Shown here: piece by piece, positions 51,762 through 63,663 of the stretch
Numbering within the stretch: the stretch's first letter is position 1
How the letters are laid out: each line of letters opens with the position of its first letter
Source: Vigna angularis
Lineage: Eukaryota > Streptophyta > Magnoliopsida > Fabales > Fabaceae
Length of the DNA stretch: 64,000 nucleotides
Assembly: GCF_016808095.1 (NCBI RefSeq)
Contig: NC_068972.1
Span: 2,480,001 to 2,544,000 of the forward strand
Direction: 5' to 3'
The notes under the pieces: model-generated
What the model was told of the DNA's origin: nothing
Seen by the model: only the letters and a program-made list of their open reading frames with translations
Databases searched by the model: none
Made by a program: the position numbers and the translations under genes

Positions 51762-52276
51762 GACACGATGCTGATTTCTAAAGTTTCTTTGGAAACCCCC
51801 ATAAAGAGTTATCCTTTTATAGCCTTTCGGTGATTAGTTTCACTTCTTTCCCTCTCTTTGCTCTGCTTTCCCTTTACCCTTCCCTAAACATATATCTTAA
51901 AGTAAAGAATCTCAAGCAATACACCACCACAATGCTAAATTTAATCTCCTTCACCCTGCATAATTGTTCCTTCAGTTTCGGAGGACTCACCTAGCTCTCT
52001 CACACACACCCTACACCATACAACAACGCACGACCAAAAGCTAAAGCTGCAATTTCTGACTTCTCAACCCCAAAATTCCCACACTTGTGTCTATTTCTCT
52101 CTCTCAGTGTCTCTTTCCCTCGCTTTGACTCCAAACCCATCACCGTTTCAACCAATCCTCTCACCCCACTGCATAAATTTCGAAACTTTTTCGCGGCTTC
52201 CCCAACATTTTGAGACAACATCATTTCATCTCTCTGCTCCCCAGAGACAGAGCTCCCCTGTTCCGAACAACTCTCC
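49630..52276. other. Intergenic DNA upstream of the MAKR-like gene
   Basis: Sequence to about 50420 is less AT-rich and has scattered coding-like phrases on the minus strand, but no family could be named. The rest is AT-rich to about 51640. The last ~400 bp (pyrimidine-rich) probably hold promoter and leader of the gene at 52277. Confidence 0.4.
51703..51759 (+). repeat. (CT)n microsatellite upstream of the MAKR-like gene
   Basis: About 28 perfect CT units roughly 520 bp before the ATG at 52277. CT/GA runs near plant promoters can bind GAGA-type factors; a regulatory role here is only a possibility. Confidence 0.95.
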
Positions 52277-53065
52277 ATGGCAATAGAAGTGTGCTCCGAG
52301 ATATCCAGCACGGGAATCAGCCCTCGAATCTCCTTCTCCCACGATCTGAAGAACACGGAAGATGCATCAGTTCGTGTCGAAGATCGCCACCGTGGATCAG
52401 ACCTGTGCCTCTTGGACTCGAGCTCTGACTTCGTCTTCTGCATCACTAATGGCTTAGCTCAACATCTCTCTTCCGCCGATGAACTCTTCTCTAATGGCAA
52501 GATTGTCCCGGCGGAGATCAAAAGCGTTCCCAAAAAACCTTCACATCCTCCTCGATCTCAACCTGCTACCACGGAAAAGACTCAAAGAAAGAGGCTCAAG
52601 GAGTTCTTGTCTGCTTCCTCTGACGAAGCAGAGAACGAAGAAGAAAAACCATCATCCAAGTATTTCTGGCAATTCAAGCGCAGTAGCAGTTTGAATTTCG
52701 ATACCACCCGTGGTAATGGTTTGATTCGCTCGCTTCAGTTCTTGTCACGAAGCCACTCAACCGGTTCGGCCCTGAATCCGAAGCAAACAGAGGTTCCAAG
52801 GGAAACTCACAAGCAGAAGCTGCAGAAACAATCCTCCGTTTCAAGCAGAAGGTCATCGTCTTCCTCTTCGAGTTCAAGTACATATTACTTTTATAGTTCG
52901 TCTCAAAAAGCTTCGTTAAAGAAAAACGGTGGATATTCGGGTAATGGTGTTAGAATAAGTCCTGTTTTGAATCTACCACAAGCATATATTCCGAAAGCCA
53001 CAGCCAGATTTTTTGGATTTGGTTCCCTGTTCTGTAATGGAAAGATTAAAAGAAAGAAGAAGTAG
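52277..53065 (+). CDS. Membrane-associated kinase regulator (MAKR)-like protein
   Basis: A single-exon gene of 262 aa starting in a CCATGG context. It is a hydrophilic, probably disordered plant-specific protein. The N-terminus MAIEVCSEISS..ISPRISFSHDL is shared, from memory, with Arabidopsis At5g66800-type proteins annotated as MAKR-like. Then come SDFVFCI...SSADELFSNGKIVPAEI, the 'DFEF...ADELF..G.ILP' block typical of MAKR/BKI1-related proteins, an FWQFKRSSSLN segment, a serine run (SSSSSSSSS), and a GNGVRISPVLN...FGFGSLF block before a Lys/Arg-rich end (KIKRKKK). MAKR relatives bind receptor kinases at the plasma membrane; whether this one does is inference. No signal peptide or membrane helix is seen. 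Confidence 0.8.
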   Translation: MAIEVCSEISSTGISPRISFSHDLKNTEDASVRVEDRHRGSDLCLLDSSSDFVFCITNGLAQHLSSADELFSNGKIVPAEIKSVPKKPSHPPRSQPATTEKTQRKRLKEFLSASSDEAENEEEKPSSKYFWQFKRSSSLNFDTTRGNGLIRSLQFLSRSHSTGSALNPKQTEVPRETHKQKLQKQSSVSSRRSSSSSSSSSTYYFYSSSQKASLKKNGGYSGNGVRISPVLNLPQAYIPKATARFFGFGSLFCNGKIKRKKK

Positions 53066-55480
53066 GGCATTCACAGGTTTTATCTTTTTGTTCATTTTAA
53101 ACGAGTAAATAGTATATGTATCGAGAGTAAAGAAATGTTCCCACACTCTTACTCAATTAAGAATTCTCAATAAGTTTACAAAATTCTAGAATTACTACTA
53201 GCCAAAAGTGTTACATTGATTATAAATCTTTCGTAGTTAACCGATCATGTATGTATAGAAAAACAAACTAATTTTTCAGTTGGGCAACCATGATGAAATC
53301 CGTGAGAGGGCTACGGTGATGTCTGTGATTTTGGTTGATGTGAGTCTAACTGTATATTAATGGAAGAAAATAATTAAGAAGTGAAGTTAATCGTAATGTT
53401 GGAGGGTGAAAAGTACAGTTGAGAGATGGAAATGGACAAAAATAATTCATGCATATCAGTATGTTTAGGGCGAAGGAGACAAATAAACAAGGAATCCTTC
53501 TTTGGTGACCTCTCTCCCATGCTCTTTCCCCCTTGTATCCTTTTTAAAATTTTCTGCTCATAACTACATGTGACTGGCTTTTGTTCACTTCAACACTGAT
53601 TGAAGACTTGTTGTAAGGGCTCCATTTTTCTTTTTGTATGCTCAAAAATATTCCCAACCAACTGTTCTATGGGACCCTCTAATTTTGTTCTTTTTGTTTT
53701 ATTGTGCCAGCATCACAGAGCAGTTCAGTCAAAAAGAACAGGTTAGAAAAAAGAAATCGTTGATTAAAATACCCCCTCTGTGTTTTAGCTCTCTTTTCAT
53801 ATTCATCTACGTAAGTCTTCGCCAGTTAACCACTCTGATAACATCACCCGTTCTTGAATTCGCGGTCTTAATTTAACCAATCAATGTGACTTCACAGAAT
53901 ATCGTAAAGTTCTATGTTTTTGTTTCCGAGATGGCCCATTCTTTGAATACACAAGCCATCAATGAATTACTTTATACAACTCTACACTATTTAAATGTCT
54001 TATGTCCTTTTTCTTTGCTTGGGAGTGGGGTCCGTGATTTAACTCCCCTCAGCTCCCTTTATTCACAATTTTTATTTCTAAAACCTCCACAGCCTTCAAA
54101 TTTCGAACAGTAACAGAATACGAGTCAGGAGCACAAGACATAGATAAGAACCAAATAATAACATCAATGCAGTATGCACAAGACATAGAAAAAATGCCAT
54201 GGGTTATATATAGGATATAAAAGGACCAGAAAAACTACAAAACTCAGTTGTTTTGTTCATTGCAAGAACAGAGGTCCCTCCCATTGACCCAAATTGTTCT
54301 CTGTTTTCAAATTTCAAGCCCGACTCCTCTTACAACTATTCAACGTTATTTTAAGTTGGTGTCTTTCCATTCACCATGTGGGTTATCACACGTCTTTCTA
54401 AAATTGGGCCTTCTTATATTCTGCTTCAGGATGTTATGTTTGGTTGTTCCATGATCATAATTGCGTTTCCCCTCAAAAATTTACTAAAAATATAAAGAAG
54501 TTGAAAAAAAGAACGATTTTTACAACTCTTTGAAAAGCTTTCTACGACTTCTGAATATAGGAGATCTAATATTTCTAGAAACTATTTTTTATATTTCAAA
54601 CTCTAAAAAATAAATACACGATGGCGTTAACATTTACTAGGATGACTACAATTTGATTGAGAATTCAAACCCTACATTGGTTTACTTCAAAAATCACTTA
54701 TATAATTTAATTCATTTATTTCTAAAAAAACAAATACTTGTAATAATAACAATGAATAAAAATAAACTTACTCTGGAACAAATTTTAACAAGACATATTT
54801 GCTCTTTTCTCCACCGGGACCCTAAAGTGGGTTTGATATGCAAAAGGATTTTCAAAAATCTAGTGAGAAAGTAGAGAAAAAAATATTTTAGAGAAATAAT
54901 GATTTTTTTAAAATGAATTTTAAATAATTATTTTTTTATTTATAACCTTTATAATTAAACAATAAAATATTTATGCTTTATATCAATTATACTCTTAAAC
55001 TATAAACTAGGTCCTTACAAAACTGATTTTGAAAAAACAACAATTTAAATAATTTATAAGACCTACCTTATCTATAAGCCTATAAAATATCTTCTTTTTA
55101 AAATATGGATTTAAATTAAAATATAATTTAAGTATTTAGATTTGGATATCTGTTCAAAGTATTTTTTTTAGAAAATGTGGATTATATTTAATTATAATTC
55201 AATCATTTAGATTTTTATATTTATCATTTAGAAAAACAACAATTTAAATAATTTAGAAAATGTGACTGGCAATTTAAATAATGATTTAAACTCGAAGTAC
55301 TAAATTGTGAATTTAATATTTGATTTAAACATGTCGTGTATATTTTAGGGGGGCAGTGTCCAAATTTGCCATGTGCGTAAATTTGTCATGTATATTTTAG
55401 TTTACACATTATTTTTAATGGCAATGGTCGTTAATTAATAGTATATGCATGTATAAATGGTTTGAAGACAGCGAGGAAGA
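53066..55480. other. Intergenic DNA between the MAKR-like and LIFEGUARD genes
   Basis: The first part is the likely 3' UTR of the MAKR-like gene. 53500-54450 is C/T-rich with several short plus-strand frames in different registers, none recognised. 54450-55440 is very AT-rich. Confidence 0.4.
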
Positions 55481-55489
55481 GCTATAAAG
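55481..55489 (+). promoter_or_regulatory. TATA box of the LIFEGUARD gene (putative)
   Basis: GCTATAAAG lies about 170 bp upstream of the ATG at 55659. Assigned by motif and spacing. Confidence 0.45.
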
Positions 55490-55658
55490 CACACCAAAAT
55501 TAAGCCACGCCAATTCTATATATGTGCATGCGTTGCAATGGTTGCTTGGGTTTAAACCAAAAACAAGGAAGCCATTGAAATCTGCGTAATAAACCCATTA
55601 AGAATTTCTTGAAAAGACAAAGAGATAAGAAAAGGAAAAGGTTCTTCCGATCTCAGAA

Positions 55659-56648
55659 ATGGGTAAAGGTGACATTGAATCGGGTTTCTCCGGACAAAGC
55701 AACAGCCTCTACCCATACATGATAGAATCACCAGAGCTACGATGGGGATTCATTCGAAAGGTTTACATCATTATTTCTATTCAGCTGCTTTTCACAGCTG
55801 CCTTTTCCTCCATCTTCATCTTCTTCACACCCGCAAGAAATTTCGTTCGCTATAATAACTATGCTCCCTTCCTTTTCTTTGGAGCCGCCATCTTTTCCAT
55901 CATATGTAAGTAACCTCTATCCTCTTATCTATGGCTTTTAGTTTCCATCATCGATAAACTGTTCTTCTTAATTATTTCTGTTTTGCATGTGCATGCAGTT
56001 TTGTTTGTGTTGAGCAAATATTACAACAAACACCCCGTCAACCTCCTTCTTCTCGGTCTCTATACCCTCGGCATGTCTGTCACAGTTGGATACGCTTGTG
56101 CTTTTGTCGACGGTATCCTTTCTAAACTTCTTTAGCCTTTATCATCTTATGAACTTGCAGAAGACACAAAAAATTTTATAGCTGAATGTTTGTGAAACAG
56201 CAATGATCGTTATGGAGGCTGCATTACTAACAGGTGTGGTAACTGGGAGCCTGACGATCTACACATTTTGGGCTGTTAAAAGAGGCAGCGATTTCAGTTT
56301 CCTGGGCCCGTTCCTCTTTGCTTCCCTTATGGTCATGTTATTGTTCTCAATCATTCAGGTAAACATTGATTTTCATCACCAAAAACACTGTTATTTGTTT
56401 TTGTTTTTGTTTCCTCTTACACAGTGATCTCGTTTTGTTGGTTACAGGTGTTTTTCCCGTTAGGACCAACTGGGCGTATGTTCATTGCGGGGATTAGTGC
56501 ACTGATAATGTGTGGTTTCATCGTATACGACACTGATGATCTCATCAAAAGATATACCTACGACGATTACATCTGGGCTGCTATTGCCATCTATGGCGAC
56601 ATCCTCAACCTCTTCATATATCTGCTTACAATTTTGAACGACCTTTAA
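55659..56648 (+). CDS. LIFEGUARD / BAX inhibitor-1 family membrane protein
   Basis: Four exons, 55659-55905, 55999-56112, 56201-56358 and 56448-56648, join in phase to 239 aa, the usual length for plant LFG proteins. An N-terminal cytosolic stretch ends in ELRWGFIRKVYIIISIQLL, entering the first of about seven membrane helices. Others are visible at APFLFFGAAIFSII, VNLLLLGLYTLGMSVTVGYA, AALLTGVVTGSLTIYTFWAV, FLGPFLFASLMVMLLFSII and MFIAGISALIMCGFIVYDTD. The C-terminal YDTDDLIKRYTYDDYIWAAI and DILNLFIYLL are signature blocks of the family. Members sit in ER/Golgi or plasma membranes, affect calcium handling, restrain cell death and influence powdery mildew susceptibility; that role is known for the family, not shown here. 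Confidence 0.95.
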
Positions 56649-57393
56649 GGTTTTAGCTAGTATCTCAACTAGGGTTACTATACTACTCCACGTCCTTACC
56701 CCAATTACGAGATGTGAAACATACATTAAAAGATTATTTATTTTCAGTGCTGAACTTTTGTAATCAAACAATTCTCGATTACTCAAATTGAGAAAATACT
56801 ACCTAATGAAAATTTGAATTTATATACACTTTTTAAAAAGTTAATTGTGAGTTTTGTTTGTTGTATTGGATTCTTTGAGATTTGGTTTTGGTATAATTAG
56901 ATTTTAAAATATTGTTTATATTTGGGAAAAAAAGTGAATTTATATTTTCTTGGTTCAAGTTGAACGGTTAATTGCAGATAAGACCACATTATGGAAATCT
57001 TTAATTTAACTATTGAAATCACTTATCCTTCGAGTGTTTTCTTTTATCTATAAGATTTTTAGCAGAATTAATTTTTATAGATATAGTTTAAATCGCCTCT
57101 GGAGTCTTTTAAAATAAGCGAAGAAGAAAACAAATTGTCTGAGGAAAAAAGAAAAAGGTCTTCTGGGTTATTCAACCATAATCGATTTTTTCTAATGGGA
57201 AATTTAGAAAAAGCCCATAAAACTATGATTATTGTCGCATGTAATGTAACGTGCGAAAGTAATTTTCTGGTGTGCAACATGATATTAAACCACGTACATA
57301 CTGAGAATTTCTCAATTTGATATCAATCAGTTTTCAATTTTATTCTTAATAATATTTTTAATTCATAATACAAAATTGTCAAGAGTATTGATG

Positions 57394-57396
<3 letters not shown>

Positions 57397-57447
<51 letters not shown>
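57397..57447. repeat. (AT)n microsatellite
   Basis: An alternating A/T run of about 50 bp, 60 bp left of the first MITE copy. Confidence 0.95.
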
Positions 57448-57449
<2 letters not shown>

Positions 57450-57504
57450 GGAGAAAAAGAAAGGGAGCCTAAAGAAACTGACAAATAAAGACGCTTGTAA
57501 ATAT

Positions 57505-58172
57505 TAGAGTCGTCAAAACGGATAATCATGTTCGATCCGATCCGGTCCACCACACGTTGGTTACTTAATGACTCAGCCCAACACTTCTCAATTATTAGCG
57601 AGTTAAAAAATTCGAATCCGGTCCGACCGGTGGATTAAATGGATTGGCTCACTAGCTCACTTAATTATAATTTTTTTAAAAATAAAAAAAAAATTATAAT
57701 TTTTTTTAATTCAAATATAAATAAATTTCACTCTAAGATGATGTTAAACTTCAAAGACAATTCAAAATAAAAAAATATCATATAATCCAAGCGTAATCCA
57801 AAAACAAGCACAGAAGACGAACAAATAGGTTTTTAATATTAATAATTTTTGTATCAGTTGTCCATTTATAATATTAGAGTCTTGAGTACATAAAACTATA
57901 ATATTTTTCTCTTTTGAAACGTCTTTTTTTTATCACCATCTACAATATAATAAAAAATGTTAACTAATAACATTGAAACACAAAAGAATAAATAATTAAA
58001 TTAAATTAGATGAGTTTATGAGCCAATTCGGCTCACCACACGTTCAACCCAGGTGAGTTGGGTTTTAAGTGAGTCGGATTAAAATCTAATCCACATAAAA
58101 AAATTACAATTTTTCAAACTCAACCCGGCTCAAACTCGTAATGGACCGAATTGGCTCACCAATTACAACCTA
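57505..58172 (+). mobile_element. hAT-like MITE, copy A
   Basis: It starts TAGAGTCGTCAAAACGG and ends near AATTACAACCTA, an imperfect terminal inverted repeat. The subterminal regions are full of CCGGTCC, GGCTCACC and CGAGTTNAA words, and the centre is AT-rich. The whole matches the reverse complement of 58527-59137, for example AATTCAAAATAAAAAA..ATCATA and TCTACAATATAATAAAAAA. No target duplication was found. Confidence 0.65.
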
Positions 58173-58526
58173 TTTTTGTAGCACTAAATACATTACAGAA
58201 GAACTACTAATAGGAAACAAAAAATAACTAATATAAGAAAATAAATAATAGATAAAAAAAGAACTACTCATGTGTTTGTAACTAAATTATAAATATTTAA
58301 AATATTAAATTCACAATAAACAATTTTCTTTTAATGAAATCTTTCAAGTATATGTTTTCTTAATCTTAAATTCCCATTTGTATGTTTACAGACTATTTTT
58401 ATTTTTCAAAACTTTATTTAATTTTAACTCTAGTATCCAATTAATATCTCTTACAAAACATTAAAGATATAATTTTCAAAAATCTTACACCCATTTTTTT
58501 TAAGGGAGTATTGATTACATAAAAAT

Positions 58527-59137
58527 TAGTATTGTCAATATGGGTTATAACTTATAACCCGTGAACCAAGTAGCTCCATCACGAGTTTGAGCCGGATTGG
58601 GTTTGAAAAAATGTAATTTTTTAATGCGAGTTAACTTTCAACCCGACTCACTTAGAATCTGGCTCATCCAGGTTGAACCCGTGGTGAGTCGGGTTGGCCC
58701 ACCAACCCACCTAATTTAATTTAATTATTTATTATTTGGTGTTTTAATATTATTAGTTAACATTTTTTTTATTATATTGTAGATGAAGATAAAAAAAGAT
58801 GTTTCAGGAGAGAAAAATATCATGAATTTATCTATTCAAGTTACGCTTGGATTGTATGATATTTTTTTTATTTTGAATTGTCTTTTGGAGTTTAACGTCA
58901 TTTTTAGAGTAAAATTTATTTAGATTTGAATTAAAAAATATTTTTTTTATTTTAAAAAACTTATAATTAAGTAAGTTAGTGAGTCAACCTGTTTAACTTA
59001 CTAACCCATGGTGAGTCGGATCAAGTTTGAATTTTTTCAACTCGTTAATAAGTTAGTCGGATTGGGTTGATTCACTAAGTGACTAACTTGTAGTGAGCCG
59101 ATCGAGTCGAGCCGGATTATAATTCAGAGATGACTTA
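58527..59137 (-). mobile_element. hAT-like MITE, copy B (inverted relative to A)
   Basis: It starts TAGTATTGTCAATATGGG and ends near GAGATGACTTA. Its reverse complement follows copy A over most of its length, with many substitutions and small gaps. The subterminal words (GAGTCGGGTTGG, GAGCCGGATT) are the same type. The ends are approximate and no target duplication was seen. Confidence 0.62.
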
Positions 59138-60783
59138 TATTTTCGAAGTTTAGGCCTTTCTACATAAACTCTTCTTAAGCAATTAAAAATTAATAAATTA
59201 ATTATTTATTATTTTATCGTAACTTAAATCTACCTGGAAATATCATGCGAACAATATAACTTTTTTCTTAAACTAATTATCTATATATGTGTTTTTCAAG
59301 TGTATTAAAATATACAAATTACATATTATTTATTTACTTATATTTTCAATATATATTTATTTTTTATAATTCGAATATATAAAAATAAAACAAATAAGAA
59401 TGAAAGATGTTCCACTTTCCTTAAGTCGACTACAATAAAATACCATATTACTTGTAAAATTTTATCACGAAAAAGTTCGCGCATTATTAACAAATTTTAC
59501 TAACGTTGATAATTTTATGAACCGATTTTATTAATAAATTTTAAGATTTTAATAGTTGACAAAAATATATGTCCATATTAGTTTCTTTGATAAATTTTTA
59601 TTACAATTTAATTTTTTTTATTAAAGATAAATATTTCTATTAATATGTTTTATCGGTAAAATAAACATTGAAATTTTCGCTTTAATATTACATGATAATT
59701 TCGTCAATAAATTATCAGTGATAGCTTTTAATTTGTTGGTAATTATTTTTTTTTGAATTCATAGGTAATTGTATTTTTCAATATCTCTCAATCAATCTAT
59801 TCGTCATTGTATTGTTTAAAATTGTCAATAATTTCATCCATGTGCACATTTTTTTCACAAAATTTAATGAAATATTGGTTTATAAATTAAATAGAAATTG
59901 ATGGAAAGGAAAAGAGAAAAATTCTCATTTTTTCAAAAAATCTAATGAAGCATTGGTTTATATAAATTAAATAGAAATGGATGAAAAGAAAAAAAGCAAG
60001 CCCAACGAACTTTTCATTGTCACTAAGCTATCATTAATTTTTTGGTGGTCCCTGTATAAGTATATGTATAAGAAAAACAGATATAAAAGGAAAAATGAGG
60101 GTAAAACACAAAGATTAATAGATAAAATAATATCATAAAAATAAAAATGGGTCCATTAATTCAAATAAAACTCAACCTTTTTTATATTACCTGGTTTTAA
60201 AAATAAATAAATGTTATTTTTAGTAGTTGATTGATTTTGGTTTGAAAAACACTTAATTTTGGATGAAATTGTTTGAATTAATGTATAAAAAAGCTTAATG
60301 TGTTTTGGACGTGAAAAATGAAAACTAATTCAAATAACTTTAGCTTAGGTGTAAGGTAGATTTGGACGTAATGATTTTTTTATAAAGTGTGACTTGAGAT
60401 GTTGTATGCTATATATAAATATAATAACGGAGACATTCCATAACTGTAAATATTTCTATTAATATGAGTTTTAGATTACTCAATTGTACATTGTTTAATA
60501 AACTAATTCTCCATTGTAAGTAATCTAATAAATTAGTTAATTGTCATTATATTCTTCTAAGTAACTAAATAACTTATAATTATTTTGTAATACTATATAG
60601 TTCACAGTGAATCAGTGATTGTGAATAAATCTTAAAATACAACAAATTTCTATAAAACTTTTTTGCTTAATAGATAAGTGGTTAATCATATCTATATTAT
60701 GTCGAATATTATTTGCTCATATTTTTTTATTAATACGTTGACGATTAATATTACACTATTTCTCTGGTTGTTTAACTCGTTTT
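59138..60783. other. AT-rich intergenic DNA
   Basis: No gene supported. A diverged direct repeat with ATTGGTTTATAAATTAAATAGAAAT occurs at about 59874 and 59952. Confidence 0.45.
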
Positions 60784-60788
60784 GGTAC
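60784..60788. repeat. 5-bp target-site duplication, left (solo LTR)
   Basis: GGTAC, repeated at 63400-63404. Confidence 0.85.
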
Positions 60789-61829
60789 TGTAACGTCCCA
60801 AAAATATACATCATGCATATATAATAAAGACGTCATCATACGTAATATGATAAAGCAGTCAAGAGTAATATTAAGGATTATAGTCATCCTCAGAATAGAG
60901 CGGAAATTCAACAAGGGTAGATAGAATTTCTCCATGAAAAACGGAGAGAAAATAAACTTAGAATACACACAAGTTTATTCCAAACATTAAGAACCACGAA
61001 GAGAAACTAGCTAAACTAAGCTGCAGCACTGCTGTCCCCATCAAGAGCTGCTTCCAAAGTACCCTCATCACCATCTGCTCTCATCCAAGTGGATGATCAT
61101 CGCCAAAGAATCATACCCAAATAGCACACAACACAAACAATGCAAGGGTGAGCTAGATGTAAAAAGCATGTTATACAATTTAACGTGATATACAAAAGTC
61201 AATCATACATGGTAAATCAATATCACAAGACTTATTACATTAAACCCCGACTTGTTACTTTATATCCCGACTCGTCCGGACCAGAATGATTACCGAGCTA
61301 TGGCGGGTCTTGCACTCGTGGTGGCTTTATGGAACTTGAGCACTCCCGCTCTGGCACTCCCGCCTGGTGAAACTTTTGGGCACTCCCGCCCAGCCACAAT
61401 CACGAGGTTAATCCGTTATCACTCACCTTGGATCATATGGAAGCATCCAAGACTAGGACCTCCTGCTACTCCTCACCACATGTTCAATCCTCTCTACATG
61501 AGAAGAAAGACCATTGGAGTTTCAGGATGACCCCCAAAACTGAGCTACCGTGTAATCATTCTATACAACCCCAAAACACCACCATGTATCCTCTCCTTGA
61601 GGATCATGGAATTACGTCCATGAATCATGTTGTTACTTTGAAACTTAACCACAATTATGAATAATCAGATACCGCCATATTAACACAACAAATCCGACAT
61701 ATTTCATACATTCACATATTTCATGCCATAGATAATATTCCAAACATTGGTACATAATTCAATCCAAAAGCAAAGGAACTTAAAATTCAACATATTTGTA
61801 AAATACTATTTGGACGAGCACTATTCACT

Positions 61830-62350
61830 GGACACTATTGGACGAACGCTCACTCACTGTTTGGACGAACGCTTTACTATTCTGACGAACGCCAACTATT
61901 CGGACGAACGCTCAACTATTCGGACGAACGCTCACTCACTGTTTGGACGAACGCTCAACTATTCGGACGAACGCTCACTCACTGTTTGGACGAACGCTCA
62001 CTCACTGTTTGGACGAACGCTCAACTATTCGGACGAACGCTCACTCATTGTTTGGACGAACGCTCAACTATTCGGACGAACGCTCAACATGCAATTTAAG
62101 GACGAACGCTCACTATTTGGACGAACGTTCAACATGCAATTTAAGGACGAACGCTCACTATTCGGACGAACGTTCAACATGCAATTTAAGGACGAACGCT
62201 CACTATTCGGACGAACGTTCAACATGCAATTTAAGGACGAACGCTCACTATTTGAACGAACGCTCACTCACTGTTGAAGTGGAGGACGAACGCTCACAGA
62301 AACTTAAGGCCGAACGCTTTGTAGAGCAAATTGGACGAACGTCCAATTTG
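61830..62350 (+). repeat. Minisatellite inside the solo LTR
   Basis: Many copies of GGACGAACGCTCA followed by ACTATTC, CTCACTGTTT or ACATGCAATTTAA, giving units of about 20-23 bp. From 62085 to 62265 they form a higher-order unit of exactly 45 bp, with CAACATGCAATTTAAGGACG starting at 62085, 62130, 62175 and 62220. Confidence 0.95.
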
Positions 62351-62421
62351 GCTCGGACGAACGCGCTCCGCAGCATCTCGCGCTCGGGCGCGACATGCTG
62401 GGCGCAGCATTTCCAGAGGCT

Positions 62422-62490
62422 GGGGCGCCTGGGCGCGACAGGGGCGCCTGGGCGCGACAGGGGCGCCTGGGCGCGACAGGGGCGCCCGGG
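62422..62490 (+). repeat. 19-bp GC-rich tandem array
   Basis: GGGGCGCCTGGGCGCGACA repeated from 62422, 62441 and 62460, with a partial, slightly changed fourth copy at 62479. It is followed by nested GAATTCTGCAGAATGCAG palindromic sequence. Confidence 0.95.
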
Positions 62491-63399
62491 CGAGAATTCT
62501 GCAGAATGCAGAATTCTGCAGATTTGAGGCCAGAACCTCGTTTTACCATTTTCAACCCTTTTTATTAACTTCTAACACCCTAAATTCATGTTTTATACTA
62601 GATTGGACTTACCTAATTGATTATAAACGTTCCTTATTCAATTCTTAAGGAATTCATACTCCAATTCAACCATAAAACACCAATTTTCACAACTTAGATA
62701 CTCAAAATCCAATTCTACCACTTTACACCTATTTTGATCAATTTGATGGCTCTAACAAGTCATAATATAGTGGGTGAAACTGTTCCAAAGGCTCAATAAC
62801 ACTCTAGATCCCAAATACTCAAAATCACTACCTCACTTCCTCTCCAAATAACTAAAAAGCTATGAAATTCCAATTTCCTTTAATTCCAAAACATACAAGA
62901 TTTCGTACATGAATCAACACCTCAATTTCAGTCCAACCATACATACAACTACAATTTTCCAGCATCCTACTCATGCAACCACTATCAACATCCAAAAATC
63001 CAACTCCCCTTACCTCTTGAAGACCTCCTAGCAAATCTTGAATGCAGTGAAATTCCAGACGTTCTCTGCCTCACCACTGGATGCAGCAAGCTTCCTCTTC
63101 TCCTTCTCCCTTACGTGCAGCAAGCTCTCTGTTTCTTCTCTCCAGAATTTGCAGCAATTCTTCCAATCCTTCTTCAAACCCACGGTTCTCTCTTTAAAGT
63201 GGAAAACCCTGCACTCCCAGCCACTCCTTTCCCTTCCTAGTGCCAAGCCCAATAACTAGATGGAGATGATGGTGTTTTGGTGGCTGGAGCACTTTCCAAG
63301 TGGGAAGACCCACCACCATGTCTGCTACCTACTCCACCCAGCCGTCCCTCTCCACTTCTAACGTGCAGCCACCCCTCCCCACTTTGCACGGTCCTTACA

Positions 63400-63404
63400 G
63401 GTAC
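63400..63404. repeat. 5-bp target-site duplication, right (solo LTR)
   Basis: GGTAC, identical to 60784-60788. Confidence 0.85.
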
Positions 63405-63617
63405 TAGGTCAATGACACGTTGATTTAACTTGATTAAACTCCAAACCGAAATATTAATTTTACAAAATAAAAAATTAAACTTTGTTTTTAATTTTTTATA
63501 AGTTAATTCGTTGCCTAGTTAATTAACCTCTTTATATTTATAGTTTTTTCGGCGTTTGAGGCAAAAAATTCTCTTTTATTTAAATTCTTAATATTTAATG
63601 TATATGGGCAGAAAATC

Positions 63618-63663
<46 letters not shown>

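Larger units (their letters stand above)
60789..63399. mobile_element. Solo LTR (2.6 kb)
   Basis: It begins TGTAACGTCC and ends GGTCCTTACA, so the ends are TG...CA with TGTAA/TTACA terminal repeats, and GGTAC flanks both sides. No internal region, second LTR, primer site or polypurine tract is present, so it is a solo LTR left by recombination between two LTRs. Its length suggests Ty3/gypsy, but without pol that is inference. It contains a minisatellite (61830-62350) and a GC-rich array (62422-62490). The long open frames at 61747-62527 are products of the tandem repeats, not genes. Confidence 0.88.

Noticed and set aside
57505..59137. A single large inverted-repeat transposon
   Set aside because: The two halves each have their own TAG..GTC-type start and subterminal motifs, so two inverted copies of one MITE family explain it better.
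61747..62527. Two overlapping long open frames (176 and 194 codons) with repeated 'RTNAHS'/'DERS' units
   Set aside because: They come from the GGACGAACG minisatellite in the solo LTR, are open in more than one register, and resemble no protein family.
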